Notes: generated by a model not told the origin, from the letters alone. DNA of 64,000 nt from Nostoc commune NIES-4072 (GCF_003113895.1 NZ_BDUD01000001.1:1215821-1279820), one strand, 5' to 3'. Counted from the stretch's first letter, positions 25,565-36,554 are shown. Numbers and translations: made by a program.

Positions 25565-25908
25565 TTTTAGCTAAAGTCTACTGAAGTAGACTAAAGATTT
25601 TTGGGTATATCTTAGTCATTAAAATAAGACTTCTGCTATTAGCAAGGAAGTCCAGTTCCTTGCAAGATATGATTTTTACTCCCCTTAATCCCCCCTTGTC
25701 AAGAGGGGAAACAGGAATTTTGTTCCCTCCCCAAGACATCGGGGAGGGTTAGGGTGGGGTGACACGGATGGTGATGGGAAGCCAGAGAACTGAATATCAC
25801 GTCATTACAAGGGTTTCACGTTAAGTTGACACCAATGGGCGCTGCTGTACCCCTACAACGCTGGATTCACTGCAACGCCCTGGCTCCGCTACTTGTACTA
25901 GATTTGCA

Positions 25909-27207
25909 TTACAGGCTAGACATTACATCCCGTGCAACTGCTAAAGTCTGCTCAATGTCCTCTTCAGTGTGAGCAAAAGACGTAAACCCAGCTTCAAATT
26001 GAGAGGGTGCTAAGTAAACACCACGCTCTAACATACCCCGATGGAAGCGTCCGAATTTGGCTGTATCAGACTTTTTGGCATCTTCGTAGTTATGAACTGG
26101 GCCAGAGGTAAAGAATAAGCCAAACATAGCGCTGATTTGACCACCGCACACCCCATGACCAGTTTCTTTGGCAATTTTCAGTAAACCATCTGCTAGCTTC
26201 TTAGTAATCCGGTCAAGATATTCGTAAGTACCTGGCTTTTGCAGCAATTCTAAAGTCTTAATACCAGCAGTCATCGCCAAAGGATTACCAGAAAGAGTCC
26301 CAGCTTGATATACAGGGCCGGCGGGGGCAACCATTGACATAATATCTCGGCGACCGCCATAAGCTCCTACTGGCAACCCACCACCAATCACTTTACCCAA
26401 GGTTGTTAAGTCGGGAGTCACACCAAATTTTTCTTGAGCGCCACCGTAAGCAATACGGAAGCCTGTCATCACTTCGTCAAATACCAATAATGCTCCATGT
26501 TCGTGAGTCAATTCTCGTAATCCTTCTAAGAAACCAGCGTCAGGTGCAATAAATCCAGCATTACCGACAACTGGCTCAAGAATTACACCAGCAATCTCGT
26601 CGCGGTTTTCTTCAAACAAGGCTTTGACGGATTCTAAGTCATTAAAAGGCGCAGTTAGAGTGGTGCTAGTTGCCGATTTCGGAACTCCTGGTGAGTCTGG
26701 CAAGCCAAGTGTGGCAACACCAGAACCCGCCTTCACTAGAAACGTGTCGGCGTGTCCGTGGTAGCAGCCTTCAAATTTGATGATTTTATCTCGTTTTGTA
26801 AAAGCCCGCATCAGTCGCAAAACTCCCATGCAAGCTTCAGTTCCAGAGTTGACAAATCTGACCATTTCGATGCTAGGAACGGCATCAATAACCATTTCTG
26901 CCAAAACATTTTCTAGGACTGAGGGAGCGCCGAAACTCGTGCCTTTTTCTAAAGCTTCATGCAAGGCTGCAATTACTTCTGGATGAGCATGACCGCAAAT
27001 AGCTGGCCCCCAAGTGCCTACATAATCTATATATTGGTTGCCATCTACATCCCAAATATATGCGCCTTTAACACGATCAAAAACGATGGGTTGTCCGCCC
27101 ACAGACTTAAAGGCACGAACCGGAGAACTGACTCCTCCGGGCATGAGGTTTTGAGCAGCAGCGAAGATTTCTTGTGATTTTGTTGTTTTAATTGTGGTAT
27201 TTACCAA
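25909..27207 (-). CDS. hemL: glutamate-1-semialdehyde 2,1-aminomutase
   Basis: The 432-residue product matches GSA aminomutase over its full usual length. It converts glutamate-1-semialdehyde to 5-aminolevulinate, the precursor of heme, chlorophyll and bilins. Visible features are the [11 protein letters not shown] start, [17 protein letters not shown], the [11 protein letters not shown] strand and the PLP-binding lysine in [18 protein letters not shown]. It stands alone on the minus strand. Confidence 0.96.
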   Translation of the reverse strand: MVNTTIKTTKSQEIFAAAQNLMPGGVSSPVRAFKSVGGQPIVFDRVKGAYIWDVDGNQYIDYVGTWGPAICGHAHPEVIAALHEALEKGTSFGAPSVLENVLAEMVIDAVPSIEMVRFVNSGTEACMGVLRLMRAFTKRDKIIKFEGCYHGHADTFLVKAGSGVATLGLPDSPGVPKSATSTTLTAPFNDLESVKALFEENRDEIAGVILEPVVGNAGFIAPDAGFLEGLRELTHEHGALLVFDEVMTGFRIAYGGAQEKFGVTPDLTTLGKVIGGGLPVGAYGGRRDIMSMVAPAGPVYQAGTLSGNPLAMTAGIKTLELLQKPGTYEYLDRITKKLADGLLKIAKETGHGVCGGQISAMFGLFFTSGPVHNYEDAKKSDTAKFGRFHRGMLERGVYLAPSQFEAGFTSFAHTEEDIEQTLAVARDVMSSL

Positions 27208-27312
27208 GGTTCTCTCCTAACAGTGGGCAATAAAAAGCTCTATCTTAGGATAGTTTCAAAAACTACTTAGAATTTCTATCCTATATACATAGCTGAACCA
27301 AAAAATAATAAT

Positions 27313-27501
27313 ATGTTATACAACTCGAATAAAGACTTACCTCTAGATATTCAAACTCGATTATCTGAAGCATACCAGGATCTTTACCGAGCAGCTTTTA
27401 ATTCGGCCATCCATTGGTATGGTGAAGCCTCAAAAGCTCACAAAGTCGCTTTGAGTGCTGTAAAGATGCAGTCTGCTATGGAACGGAATGTTCTTGTTTA
27501 A
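27313..27501 (+). CDS. ChaB-family small protein
   Basis: The 62-residue product fits the ChaB family: LPLDIQTRLSEAYQDLYRAA, then FNSAIHWYG and AHKVALSAVK. ChaB was named as a cation-transport regulator in enterobacteria, but in cyanobacteria its function is not established. No ion transporter gene is adjacent. It lies divergent from hemL with about 105 bases between the start codons. Confidence 0.75.
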   Translation: MLYNSNKDLPLDIQTRLSEAYQDLYRAAFNSAIHWYGEASKAHKVALSAVKMQSAMERNVLV

Positions 27502-27602
27502 AGCTAGATAAAATAGTTCAATTCAAAAAAACATGCCAGTTGCCCTATTGAGAATGGTATCGTGAATCCATGAATTATTCTCATTAGAGCAAACTAGGTG
27601 GT

Positions 27603-28253
27603 ATGTCTTCTAACGATTCGCACTCTCTGCATTACGCTATCCCTGTTGAGGAAATTCGCTACGATGAACGGGGTCTAGTGCCTGCAATTGTCCAAGATTA
27701 TTTGGATGGTACTGTCCTAATGATGGCGTGGATGAATCAGGAGTCGTTACAAAAAACTTTAGAAACTGAAGAAACTTGGTTTTGGAGTCGTTCGCGGCAA
27801 GAATTGTGGCATAAGGGGGCGACTTCTGGACATATTCAAAAAGTGCAAAGTATCCGTTATGACTGTGATAGTGATGCGCTGCTCATCGGGGTAGAGCAAT
27901 TAGGAGATATTGCCTGCCATACTGGAGAACGCAGTTGCTTTCACCAAATAGAAGGAAAAATTGCCCCACCACCAGGGGATACATTGTCGCAATTGTTTCA
28001 AATAATATGCGATCGCCGCGATAATCCGACAGAAAGTTCTTATACCTGTAAACTATTGGCAGGTGGCGATAACAAAATTTTGAAAAAGATTGGTGAGGAA
28101 ACCGCCGAGGTGGTAATGGCTTTTAAGGATGATGAAGCAGATGCGATCGCAGGTGAAGTGGCTGATTTGCTATATCATACTTTGGTTGCCTTAGCTCACC
28201 ATCAAGTTGATTTAAAAGCGGTATATCGTAAGTTGCAAGAACGTCGCCAATGA
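27603..28253 (+). CDS. hisIE: phosphoribosyl-AMP cyclohydrolase / phosphoribosyl-ATP pyrophosphatase
   Basis: The 216-residue product is a HisI-HisE fusion catalysing the second and third steps of histidine synthesis. Residues about 10-120 are the zinc-dependent cyclohydrolase ([35 protein letters not shown]). Residues about 125-216 are the helical pyrophosphatase ([28 protein letters not shown]). A strong convergent hairpin follows at once. Confidence 0.95.
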   Translation: MSSNDSHSLHYAIPVEEIRYDERGLVPAIVQDYLDGTVLMMAWMNQESLQKTLETEETWFWSRSRQELWHKGATSGHIQKVQSIRYDCDSDALLIGVEQLGDIACHTGERSCFHQIEGKIAPPPGDTLSQLFQIICDRRDNPTESSYTCKLLAGGDNKILKKIGEETAEVVMAFKDDEADAIAGEVADLLYHTLVALAHHQVDLKAVYRKLQERRQ

Positions 28254-28262
28254 GGAGGAATA

Positions 28263-28286
28263 AGGGGCGCACAGGTGTGCGCCCCT
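28263..28286. terminator. bidirectional hairpin between hisIE and the MFS gene
   Basis: AGGGGCGCACA and TGTGCGCCCCT form an 11-bp perfect stem with a 2-base loop. It lies between two convergent genes and touches the stop codon of the MFS gene. There is no T-run, so it may be a dispersed palindrome serving as terminator for both. Confidence 0.65.
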
Positions 28287-29556
28287 ACTCAGACAAAATT
28301 CGATTTAGGTATTGTAAAATCGCCACTGCGATCGCTACACTCAAGATGAAGCATAACCAGTAACTATTGGTAATAATTTGTGGTTGATCTAATGCCCATC
28401 CACCCAAGGGATGACCAATAAATGAGCCAACAGCCCAGCACAAAGCATTGATGGAAAAATAAACACCACGTTGATTTTCCGGGGCTAACTCCGTCACTAA
28501 AGAAGCAGCAGATGGGGTGTAAGAGACAATCGCCACAGAAAATACTCCCAATGCCAATATTGCCCAAACCAGATTATCAGATGGGGCAGTGCCGCTTACC
28601 CAAATCAGTCCAAAACCAATTGCCCAGAAAATAGCAGAAACAGTTAGTGCGAGTGTGTGAGAGCAGCGTTTTAAGATACTAGTGACAGGCAACTGACAGA
28701 TGATGGCGAACACCAGATGCCAAGCAAATAAAACGCTAATCGTAGTTTGAGCAAATCCTTCAGTAGTACTTTTGATAACAAAGTTTTTGAAGAAAAGCGG
28801 CAGGGTGCTGTGGATTTGAGAAATATAGATTGTAAAGAATATATTAACTGCTATGTAAACCAGGAAACGGCCATCTGTTAATACTGCCATCCAAGAAGCA
28901 AAAAGTTTTGTGTTTTCAGATTCCTCTATTTGCTGCTGTTCAGTTTCACTAATTCCTATATAGACAACCCCAAAAAACACTAAAAAAGAGATGGCATCAA
29001 TCACAAAAAGCCAGCGATAACTCCCAATTATTGAGATCAAAAAACCAGCCAGCATAATTCCGATAGCTAACCCAAGATTATCAGCTAGGCGAGCGATCGC
29101 AAAAGTTTCGCGGCGATTGTCAATCTGGCTAGCGTCAGCAACAACAGATTCAGCAGCAGGCCAATAGAAACCTATCCCTAAACCGCTAATCAAGCTACCG
29201 ATTACCAAAATCATAAAATTATTGGTTGCAGCTAAAACCAGAGAACCAATTGCGGAAATCGCCGTGGCTAGCAATAAAGTGCGGCGGCGTCCCCAGTGTT
29301 CAGAATCAGCCAAAGAACCACCTACAATCCGCCCTACAACGCCGGAAATCGAAGCGCTACCCAAGGCTACCCCAACACTGGTTGCAGATAAACCAACTTG
29401 ATTGACAAAAAAGATCGGGGCGTAAAACAGGGTACAGCCAGTACCAACTTCCGACAGAAATCTACCAATTGCAAAAATCCATACCTGCGGATGTATCGAG
29501 GGCAGCCACGATGATAACTGCGATTGCGAAGCTAATTTCATGAGTTTAGATGTCAT
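28285..29556 (-). CDS. MFS family transporter
   Basis: The 423-residue product has about twelve hydrophobic segments and the MFS loop 2-3 signature in VVGRIVGGSLADSEHWGRRRTL (residues about 70-90). The second half repeats the fold, with the AFxPENQRGVYFSINALCWAVG region typical of drug- or sugar-exporter-like members. The substrate cannot be predicted. It stands alone, with a long upstream spacer. Confidence 0.88.
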   Translation of the reverse strand: MTSKLMKLASQSQLSSWLPSIHPQVWIFAIGRFLSEVGTGCTLFYAPIFFVNQVGLSATSVGVALGSASISGVVGRIVGGSLADSEHWGRRRTLLLATAISAIGSLVLAATNNFMILVIGSLISGLGIGFYWPAAESVVADASQIDNRRETFAIARLADNLGLAIGIMLAGFLISIIGSYRWLFVIDAISFLVFFGVVYIGISETEQQQIEESENTKLFASWMAVLTDGRFLVYIAVNIFFTIYISQIHSTLPLFFKNFVIKSTTEGFAQTTISVLFAWHLVFAIICQLPVTSILKRCSHTLALTVSAIFWAIGFGLIWVSGTAPSDNLVWAILALGVFSVAIVSYTPSAASLVTELAPENQRGVYFSINALCWAVGSFIGHPLGGWALDQPQIITNSYWLCFILSVAIAVAILQYLNRILSE

Positions 29557-30029
29557 GGTTTCGTGACATTTTTGTAATTCTTATCATTGGCTGCTATTTT
29601 CCTCACGCATTCCACAGGGTTTCCACAGGGATTTTAACAGTTTTCCACAAGTTATCTACGAGGTAATGGGCTTCTTACTATCCTGTTGGGGATTGTTGAT
29701 AAATAGTGGGAAGTAACTTCAAGGACTGAGTTCTTATAAAGTTATGTAACGAAAAATGGCTTTAAACGCTGATTATTACGTTCGCATTTATTTTTTATAC
29801 ACTCGTTTTTAACATTTCGCAGCATTGACAAACCCACCCCCTCTTGGCGCACAATGATTCGGCTTGCTTTTGTAATCCGTTCAACCGTTGGCATCAAATG
29901 TGTAAAATATATTACCACCAGATGTAAGCGTAGATTGGCGGGCTGGCGAAAGAGCGTGTGAAATAGCTCTAAGCCGCTTCAGCGCAAGCAACTTGTCCCT
30001 CTTGATTATCCTCATAGGAGGAAAATCTC
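29557..30029. other. spacer with a cluster of DnaA-box-like sequences
   Basis: About 470 bases without a gene. Within 42 bases there are CATTCCACA (29608..29616), GTTTCCACA (29619..29627) and TTTTCCACA (29641..29649); the last equals the cyanobacterial DnaA box. A ribosome binding site AGGAGG lies near 30017 for the next gene. This could be a DnaA-regulated promoter; I do not claim an origin. Confidence 0.5.
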
Positions 30030-30284
30030 ATGAAAGCAACGGTTAGCATCTTTACAGAAATTCCTGAAACACTCCACGAATCCTTAAAAAACTACTTAGA
30101 AACCCATCCCGATTGGGATGAAAACAGAGTATTGACGGCGGCGCTATCATTGTTTTTACTCCAAAATGGAGATAGCGATCGCCGTGCTGCTCGAGTTTAT
30201 CTGGAAACATTGTTCCACCACTCCACAGTAAAAATGCCTTGTACCAACTCACCCGCAACAGCTAATTTACTAGACACCCCTTAG
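30030..30284 (+). CDS. DUF2811 family protein
   Basis: The 84-residue product has the DUF2811 core VSIFTEIPETLHESLKNYL, then HPDWDENRVLTAALSLFLLQ and DRRAARVYLETLF. The family is small, nearly confined to cyanobacteria and of unknown function. A strong AGGAGG precedes the ATG by eight bases, and a hairpin terminator follows at 30305..30324, so it is a single-gene unit. Confidence 0.88.
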   Translation: MKATVSIFTEIPETLHESLKNYLETHPDWDENRVLTAALSLFLLQNGDSDRRAARVYLETLFHHSTVKMPCTNSPATANLLDTP

Positions 30285-30304
30285 ATACTGGTATGACCTA
30301 ATAT

Positions 30305-30324
30305 GGGCACGGCAAACCGTGCCC
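30305..30324 (+). terminator. hairpin after the DUF2811 gene
   Basis: GGGCACGG and CCGTGCCC form a perfect 8-bp stem with loop CAAA, 20 bases after the stop codon. The downstream sequence has only a short T-run. Confidence 0.6.
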
Positions 30325-30740
30325 CATCAATGGGATTTTGAACCAAAGCGATCGCTCATATCGGGGTAATATTACAACAAAAAAGAACAGTAGATTTAAA
30401 GAGGTTCCAATAGTTTCTCTTGTTGCCAAAACTAGTTGGTAATAGTGCAAAATTTATAATTGAGACAAAACTTGAATATATTTAGCTGACCGTTAGTATT
30501 TGTTACATAACGGTTTTATTTTGAATACAAACATGTTACTAGGGGCGCATTGCTGTGGATTGGTGTAAAGTCGCTTCTGTATCTCACACATTCCAAATTG
30601 CCATCGGTATTTTGGCTTCTTCAATAATTTCCTGATCGGGTTAAAAAGTGTATCTTCAGCAAGATATTCTCAACTTGCCCTTGTGTTTGAATTGCCACAT
30701 AGCTATATGTAAAGTAATAGTTGAAAGACTTGGAGAATAG
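30325..30740. other. spacer upstream of aldo/keto reductase
   Basis: I see no gene, clear repeat or RNA element in these roughly 415 bases apart from AT-rich sequence likely to contain the next gene's promoter. Confidence 0.5.
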
Positions 30741-31703
30741 ATGCCAGGAACTACATCAAATTCAGAAATGCTATATCGAGTTCTCGGTAGTACAGGAGAA
30801 AAAGTTTCCGCCATTGGATTGGGTGGTTGGCATCTCGCCTTGAAGCACGTTGATGAGCAATTGGCAATCCGAATTGTTAGAACAGCCATTGATCGTGGCA
30901 TTACCTTTATGGATAACAGTTGGGATTACAACGGTGGAGTCAGCGAGATTCGCATGGGAAAGGCGCTGCGCGATCGCTATCGAGATAAAGTGTTCTTGAT
31001 GACGAAAATCGATGGTCGTTCTAAAAAAGTAGCAGCAAAACAGCTAGACGAATCACTCCAACGCCTGCAAGTTGATTGCATCGATCTCGTTCAGCACCAC
31101 GAAATCCTTCGGCACGAAGACCCACATCGAGTTTTTGACGAAGAAGGAGCGAATGCTGCCTTGATTGAGGCACGAGAAGCCGGCAAACTCCGATATATTG
31201 GTTTTACTGGGCACAAAGACCCTTATGTTCATCTGCACATGCTGGAAGTTGCAGCCGCTAACGGGTTTAAATTTGATACAGCGCAGATGCCGCTTAATGT
31301 GATGGATGCCCACTACCGAAGCTTTGAAAAGCTGGTTGTGCCAGAACTAGTTAAACAAAACATCGGTGTTCTGGGAATGAAAAGCTTGGCAAACGGTATT
31401 ATTTTACGGTCAAATACTGTAACCCCAATTGAATGTTTACACTATGCTTTGAATCTGCCCACATCGGTTGTGATTACCGGAATTGACAACATGGAGATTC
31501 TAGAGCAAGCTTTTGAAGCAGTGCGGACATTCCAGCCAATGAATGACCAGCAGGTGCGATCGCTTTTAGCAAAAACGGCAGAAGCGGCATCACGCGGCAA
31601 GTTTGAGCCTTTCAAAACCTCATCAATTTTCGATAGCACTGCCCAAAATCCAGATTGGCTAGGAGAGGAACCACAGCGCCTTCAGCAATTGATGTCAGCG
31701 TGA
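30741..31703 (+). CDS. aldo/keto reductase family oxidoreductase
   Basis: The 320-residue product has the aldo/keto reductase TIM-barrel layout: YRVLGSTGEKVSAIGLGGWH, GITFMDNSWDYNGGVSEIRM with the catalytic Asp and Tyr, the barrel lysine in FLMTKIDGR, and VQHHEI at the position of the catalytic His. Members reduce aldehydes or ketones with NADPH; the substrate is unknown. A second, longer aldo/keto reductase is at 62628..63809. Confidence 0.9.
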   Translation: MPGTTSNSEMLYRVLGSTGEKVSAIGLGGWHLALKHVDEQLAIRIVRTAIDRGITFMDNSWDYNGGVSEIRMGKALRDRYRDKVFLMTKIDGRSKKVAAKQLDESLQRLQVDCIDLVQHHEILRHEDPHRVFDEEGANAALIEAREAGKLRYIGFTGHKDPYVHLHMLEVAAANGFKFDTAQMPLNVMDAHYRSFEKLVVPELVKQNIGVLGMKSLANGIILRSNTVTPIECLHYALNLPTSVVITGIDNMEILEQAFEAVRTFQPMNDQQVRSLLAKTAEAASRGKFEPFKTSSIFDSTAQNPDWLGEEPQRLQQLMSA

Positions 31704-32121
31704 TACTTTCTTAGTGTTAGTCATATATATATGCCTGCTCAGAATCAAACACGCCGTTTGCCCGCTCAATTAATTAGTCAAAATATAACCTTTTAAAAGC
31801 GTTATTTATGCTTAGGTAGAGTATTAAGTTGCTTGCCCAAAAGCCTGGAAAATAGCATTGCGGGTGCGATCGCAAGTTAATTAACTTTATGGCGATCGCT
31901 AAGGACAAGCCTCTACGCGTCTAAGCTCATATTTAAAAGCTGTGAATTTTTAATTCGCTCCTTAATTAGCAACAAAAAAACCTTTACTCAAAATTCAATC
32001 TATCAAAATAGTGAATTCACTTCATAACTAATGACGCAAAAACTTCTATCTAGGGAACGATATGGCAAATCAGCTAAATGAATTAGAAATAGTATACTAA
32101 GTCACATTGAGATTGTATTCT
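31704..32121. other. spacer without recognised features
   Basis: About 420 bases, including two HIP1 sites near 31865 and 31893. I see no gene or structured repeat. The promoter of the following secreted protein gene should be near its right end. Confidence 0.5.
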
Positions 32122-32568
32122 ATGAAATTGAATTATGTTACAAAACAGCTTTCTACCGTAAAACGCTGGATGGCTACAACACTGTTTTGTATGTTAGCGA
32201 TCGCTTTTCTTTGGCAAGGTGCATTTTTCTCGAACACTTCAGCAATGGCTGCTCCTACTGCAACCTTGATCGCATCATCAGACGCAGGCGATAAAGTTCA
32301 AGAAAAAACCAGTAAAGATGCTGGACGGGCCAAAAATTTCATCGAGGATACAAAAGATAAAGTTAAAGAAGCTGCCAAGAGCAACGCCAGTAAAGTTGAC
32401 CAAGCAACAGACAATGGTAGTTTTGTTGAGCGCAAAGCAAAGAGAGATGCCGCTACAATTCAAAGAAGAGCAGACGAAGATGCAACTCGGACTAAAGAAG
32501 CAGTAGACAACACAAAGAATGTTGTTGAACGCACTGTTGATAATATCAAAGATGCTTTTGGTAAATAG
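32122..32568 (+). CDS. secreted lysine-rich amphipathic-helix (LEA-like) protein
   Basis: The 148-residue product has an N-terminal signal peptide or anchor (TTLFCMLAIAFLWQGAFF, then cleavage-like AMAAP near residue 45). The remainder is very rich in Lys, Glu, Asp and Ala with KDKVKEAAKSN and VDNTKNVVERTVDNIKDAFG, which should form charged amphipathic helices as in LEA or CsbD-like stress proteins. I start at the ATG at 32122; a TTG lies five codons upstream. Its role is unknown; stress protection at the envelope is a guess. Confidence 0.7.
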   Translation: MKLNYVTKQLSTVKRWMATTLFCMLAIAFLWQGAFFSNTSAMAAPTATLIASSDAGDKVQEKTSKDAGRAKNFIEDTKDKVKEAAKSNASKVDQATDNGSFVERKAKRDAATIQRRADEDATRTKEAVDNTKNVVERTVDNIKDAFGK

Positions 32569-32606
32569 TAATCTTATTTGATTTCGTTCAAATCGAAAGC
32601 CTTAGA

Positions 32607-32631
32607 TCCCGACTTTTTACAAGAGTCGGGA
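32607..32631 (+). terminator. hairpin terminator after the LEA-like gene
   Basis: TCCCGACT and AGTCGGGA form a perfect 8-bp stem around a 9-base loop, 38 bases after the stop codon. Only weak T-runs follow. Confidence 0.65.
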
Positions 32632-33104
32632 ATCTTGCTGTTTATAAATAATTTAGGAAAGTCTAAATTATTGCACAAATTATATAAACTTCATGCTGTG
32701 ATTTTAATCGCATGTTATTTGCTAGTTATCTCAGAAGTAAAACAAAATTTTATAATTATTAATTTAGAAAGATTATTTTACTAAAAAAATACTGAGTTTA
32801 ACTAAAGCGAGTGATTTAGCTAAGGAATCTCCGCAAAATGTGGCTGTAACACCTGTTTTTTATACGAATTAGCAACTATCTTTAAGTAGCATCACTTATT
32901 GACAAATGTGCTTTGAGTTTAACTGATTTCAATTTTATTTGGACAAATTGTTAATGGTTAACAAATTTTTCACTATTATCAATTACGAAGTTATACTTTC
33001 CGCTACAACTTAGTAACAATGTAAGAGTCTGATAATGTGAACAACCCGGCCGTGGGAAAATCAAAATACCGAAAACCTGAAGTTAGAGAGGAAAACCCTA
33101 TAAT
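32632..33104. other. AT-rich spacer upstream of dxs
   Basis: About 470 bases without a supported gene; short frames here have no family features. The dxs promoter presumably lies in the right half. Confidence 0.5.
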
Positions 33105-35012
33105 ATGCATCTGAGCGAAATCACCCATCCTAATCAGTTGCACGGTTTATCTGTTCGCCAACTGCAACAGATTGCCCGTCAGATTCGAGATAAGCATCTC
33201 CAAACCGTAGCAGTTAATGGTGGACACTTGGGGCCAGGGTTGGGTGTTGTAGAACTAACACTAGGACTTTACCAGACGCTGGACTTAGATCGGGATAAAG
33301 TGATTTGGGATGTAGGACACCAGGCTTATCCCCACAAACTGCTTACAGGACGATACGATCGCTTCCACACCCTCAGACAAAAGGACGGAGTTGCAGGTTA
33401 TCTCAAACTCTGTGAAAACAAGTTTGACCACTTTGGGGCTGGACATGCTTCTACAAGTATTTCAGCAGCATTGGGCATGGCTTTAGCACGAGACTTGAAA
33501 GGGGAAAAATTTAAAGCCGTCGCTGTTATTGGAGATGGGGCGCTGACTGGGGGTATGGCTTTAGAAGCCATCAACCATGCCGGACACTTGCCAAAAACTA
33601 ACCTGTTGGTTGTTCTCAACGACAACGACATGTCTATATCTCGCAACGTCGGCGCGATTCCCCGTTATCTGAACAAAATGCGCCTCAGCCAGCCGGTGCA
33701 ATTTATTAAAGATAATCTTGAAGAACAATTTAAGCAAATTCCCTTCGTGGGTGAATCTTTGTCTCCCGAACTCGGACGCATCAAAGAAGGTATGAAACGC
33801 TTGGCTGTTCCCAAGGTAGGTGCAGTTTTTGAAGAACTCGGTTTTACCTACATTGGGCCAGTCGATGGGCATAATCTCGAAGAATTGATTGCCACCTTCC
33901 AACAAGCACATCAAATACCAGGCCCAGTTTTGGTACATGTAGCAACAGTCAAAGGCAAAGGTTATGAAATTGCCGAACTAGATCAAGTTGGCTACCATGC
34001 CCAAAGCCCCTTCAACGTAGCAACTGGCAAAGCCATTCCTTCTAGCAAACCCAAACCTCCGGCTTATGCCAAAGTCTTTTCTCACACTCTGGTGAAACTT
34101 GCCGAACAAAACCCCAAAATCGTTGGGATTACTGCGGCGATGGCAACGGGGACAGGCTTGGATAAACTTCAAGCGAAACTGCCTAATCAATATATTGATG
34201 TCGGCATTGCTGAACAACACGCAATCACCCTAGCAGCAGGACTTGCAACTCAAGGGATGCGCCCCGTAGCTGCCATTTATTCTACCTTTCTGCAACGCGC
34301 TTATGACCAGATAATTCACGATGTCTGCATCCAAAACCTGCCAGTATTCTTCTGTTTGGATAGGGCAGGAATTGTCGGATCTGATGGGCCTACCCACCAA
34401 GGTATGTATGACATCGCTTATCTGCGTTGCATTCCCAATATGGTAATAATGGCACCCAAAGACGAAGCAGAATTGCAACGCATGGTAGTAACTGGCGTTA
34501 ACCATACCAGTGGCCCGATCGCTATGCGCTATCCTCGTGGCAATGGCTACGGTGTCCCCTTGATGGAAGAAGGTTGGGAACCTTTAGAAATCGGCAAAGG
34601 AGAAATTCTGCGTACAGGCGATGACGTATTAATCGTTGGCTATGGCACAATGGTTTATCCAGGAATGCAAGCTGCGGAAATTCTCAGCGAACACGGCATT
34701 GAAGCAACTGTAATTAATGCCCGTTTTGTTAAGCCTTTGGATACCGAGTTGATTTTACCTTTAGCTAAGAAAATTGGCCGAGTTGTCACCTTAGAAGAAG
34801 GCTGTGTCATGGGTGGCTTTGGTAGTGCGATCGCTGAAGCTTTACTAGATGCAGATATCCTCGTTCCTGTCAAGCGATTCGGTGTTCCAGATGTATTAGT
34901 AGATCATGCTGAACCCAATGAATCTAAGACAGAATTAGGTTTAACTAGCCATCAAATAGCAGAGAGAGTATTGCAAGCTTTCTTTAAGCAGCAAGTATCT
35001 GCTGTGGTTTAG
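33105..35012 (+). CDS. dxs: 1-deoxy-D-xylulose-5-phosphate synthase
   Basis: The 635-residue product is full length for Dxs, which joins pyruvate and glyceraldehyde 3-phosphate as the first step of the MEP isoprenoid pathway feeding carotenoids, phytol and quinones. Key motifs are [13 protein letters not shown], the thiamine diphosphate motif [18 protein letters not shown] with NDNDMSIS, and the transketolase C-domain with the catalytic DVGIAEQHA segment. A hairpin terminator follows. Confidence 0.96.
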   Translation: MHLSEITHPNQLHGLSVRQLQQIARQIRDKHLQTVAVNGGHLGPGLGVVELTLGLYQTLDLDRDKVIWDVGHQAYPHKLLTGRYDRFHTLRQKDGVAGYLKLCENKFDHFGAGHASTSISAALGMALARDLKGEKFKAVAVIGDGALTGGMALEAINHAGHLPKTNLLVVLNDNDMSISRNVGAIPRYLNKMRLSQPVQFIKDNLEEQFKQIPFVGESLSPELGRIKEGMKRLAVPKVGAVFEELGFTYIGPVDGHNLEELIATFQQAHQIPGPVLVHVATVKGKGYEIAELDQVGYHAQSPFNVATGKAIPSSKPKPPAYAKVFSHTLVKLAEQNPKIVGITAAMATGTGLDKLQAKLPNQYIDVGIAEQHAITLAAGLATQGMRPVAAIYSTFLQRAYDQIIHDVCIQNLPVFFCLDRAGIVGSDGPTHQGMYDIAYLRCIPNMVIMAPKDEAELQRMVVTGVNHTSGPIAMRYPRGNGYGVPLMEEGWEPLEIGKGEILRTGDDVLIVGYGTMVYPGMQAAEILSEHGIEATVINARFVKPLDTELILPLAKKIGRVVTLEEGCVMGGFGSAIAEALLDADILVPVKRFGVPDVLVDHAEPNESKTELGLTSHQIAERVLQAFFKQQVSAVV

Positions 35013-35036
35013 TTAATTTATCAACATTAATTATTC

Positions 35037-35066
35037 AAAAATAACCCCTAGAACAGGGGTTATTTT
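35037..35066 (+). terminator. rho-independent terminator of dxs
   Basis: AAAATAACCCCT and AGGGGTTATTTT make a 12-bp stem with loop AGAAC, ending in T-residues, 25 bases after the dxs stop. It also lies just past the end of the convergent nucleoside hydrolase gene and may serve both. Confidence 0.85.
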
Positions 35067-35076
35067 CCTGAGAATA

Positions 35077-36554
35077 TTAGCGATCGCTATTTCTACTCAT
35101 TGTCGTATATAAACGCTTTGGCAAAAAAACAGCGCTCATTGCCGCAGCCAGTAATCCTAACCCGAAACTAGCTTCTGGTACAGCCTGGAGTTTAGCCTCA
35201 TCTGAGAATAACTCTTGGCTAGTAAATGGCAAGTTAGCTAAACTGGGATTTAAGCAAACATTAGTATTCGGTGGTTGATTAGGAATAGCAAGAGTTTGGC
35301 CCTGGTTAACCTCTGGTTTTCCATCGGTATTTACCTCTATGTGTAGCGGTGTAGGTTGACAAAATGATGGTTCACTGAGGTTAATAGCTGCAACTAAATC
35401 CCAAGCTGGGTTAGCAGGGTAAGCGCATCTAATTTTGTAGCTCTTGATACAGACAAAAAGCTTAAAACTCTATCTGAATATCAGTTTTTCATTCAAAATA
35501 GGACAAATTGTCGTAAATGATTGAAAAAACATGGGTCAAATAGCTTTTTATGTTTTTTGACCACATAAATACGAAAATGTCAATCCCACCCCTTGGCTCA
35601 GTGTAGTAATTTTGAACTTATTTGTGCTTTGGTTGAACCCCAAAACCACCGTGTCAATAGGGTTTGAGATGCGCTAACCCTGGCTGGGTTAGGAATCAAC
35701 GGGTCATTTCCAGAAATATTTGTCAGAGCGTAGTCCAATAATTGTGATGCCAGAATGCTCTCAGGAGTACCAGTCGCTTTCCATGCTGCTTGGTCTGCTC
35801 GAGTAAACCCAATTTGGTTAGTTGCATCCAATGGAGTTAGAGATATTGGCAATCCTGCGGAAAATACCTTTTGTGCTGCTACCGGATCAGTCCAGATATT
35901 AAACTCAGAAACTAGGTTTTGTTTTAATATCGGGTCAAGGTGTTCCCTGAGATTTCCTGGAACAAAGACTGCACCGCCCATAATTTCCAGGCGCGAAATC
36001 TTTTTAGCGATACTTGGATCTATCGTCAGTGCATCTGCTATGTTTGTCGCAGAACCAGTCATTAAAATCTCGACTGGTTCTGGCGACTGATTTATTGTGT
36101 CTACAAGCAGTTGAGCAGCACTTCTTTGATCAACAGTTTCAAGGGCTTTATCTGGCAGGTTGGTAAAAGGAGTCCAAAATGTATCCGTATCCGCTCTAAA
36201 TGCATCGGGGAAAGCATTATTGCCTGACAAGGGTGTTTCCCTACCAACAGCAACAGGTATCCCAGTTATTCCCAGTCCTGCCAGCATCCGCATGACATTA
36301 TTGCCAAATATTTGAGGGCGGGCTAATCCCTGGCTTATGGTCATAGCCTTGACCTCGAACTTGGGATTTTGCAATATGTACGCCCAAGCAGTCATGCCAT
36401 CCTGACTACCATCATCATCTAAAATTATTGGTGTACGATTCAAGGTACTACCAAAAGCAGGTTGACTACCAAAAGCAATTGGCAACGTTACTAACAGTGT
36501 TAGAGAAGATAGAAGTGAATAACAAAGATGGTTTTTGAAAAAAGGCTTTTTCAT
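35077..36554 (-). pseudogene. PEP-CTERM nucleoside hydrolase, disrupted
   Basis: The N-terminal part (36554 to 35598) has a signal peptide, the IILDDDGSQDGMTA variant of the nucleoside hydrolase calcium/ribose motif, LMTGSATNIADAL and EIMGGAVFVPGN. It ends after TRWFWGSTKAQISSKLLH. In the same strand, 35478 to 35077 encodes the missing tail (IKSYKIRCAYPANPAWDLVA) and a C-terminal sorting signal VPEASFGLGLLAA followed by a basic end (LPKR). About 120 bases with stops separate the parts, so the gene is broken by an insertion, deletion or several mutations. Intact relatives cleave nucleosides outside the membrane and are anchored by exosortase. Confidence 0.78.

Larger units (their letters stand above)
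25205..25908. other. repeat-containing spacer between fasciclin gene and hemL
   Basis: About 700 bases without a gene. It holds the terminator, MITE copy 2 (25472..25564) and a C/G-run palindromic region near 25680-25760 (CCCCTTAATCCCCCC and GGGGAGGGTTAGGGTGGGG) of a type widespread in Nostoc spacers. Confidence 0.6.

Noticed and set aside
29557..30029. Chromosomal replication origin
   Set aside because: Three DnaA-box-like sites are too few, and dnaA or dnaN is not nearby; kept only as a low-score observation.
32578..32784. 68-codon frame after the LEA-like gene
   Set aside because: Starts in the terminator region and is low-complexity hydrophobic sequence without a ribosome binding site.
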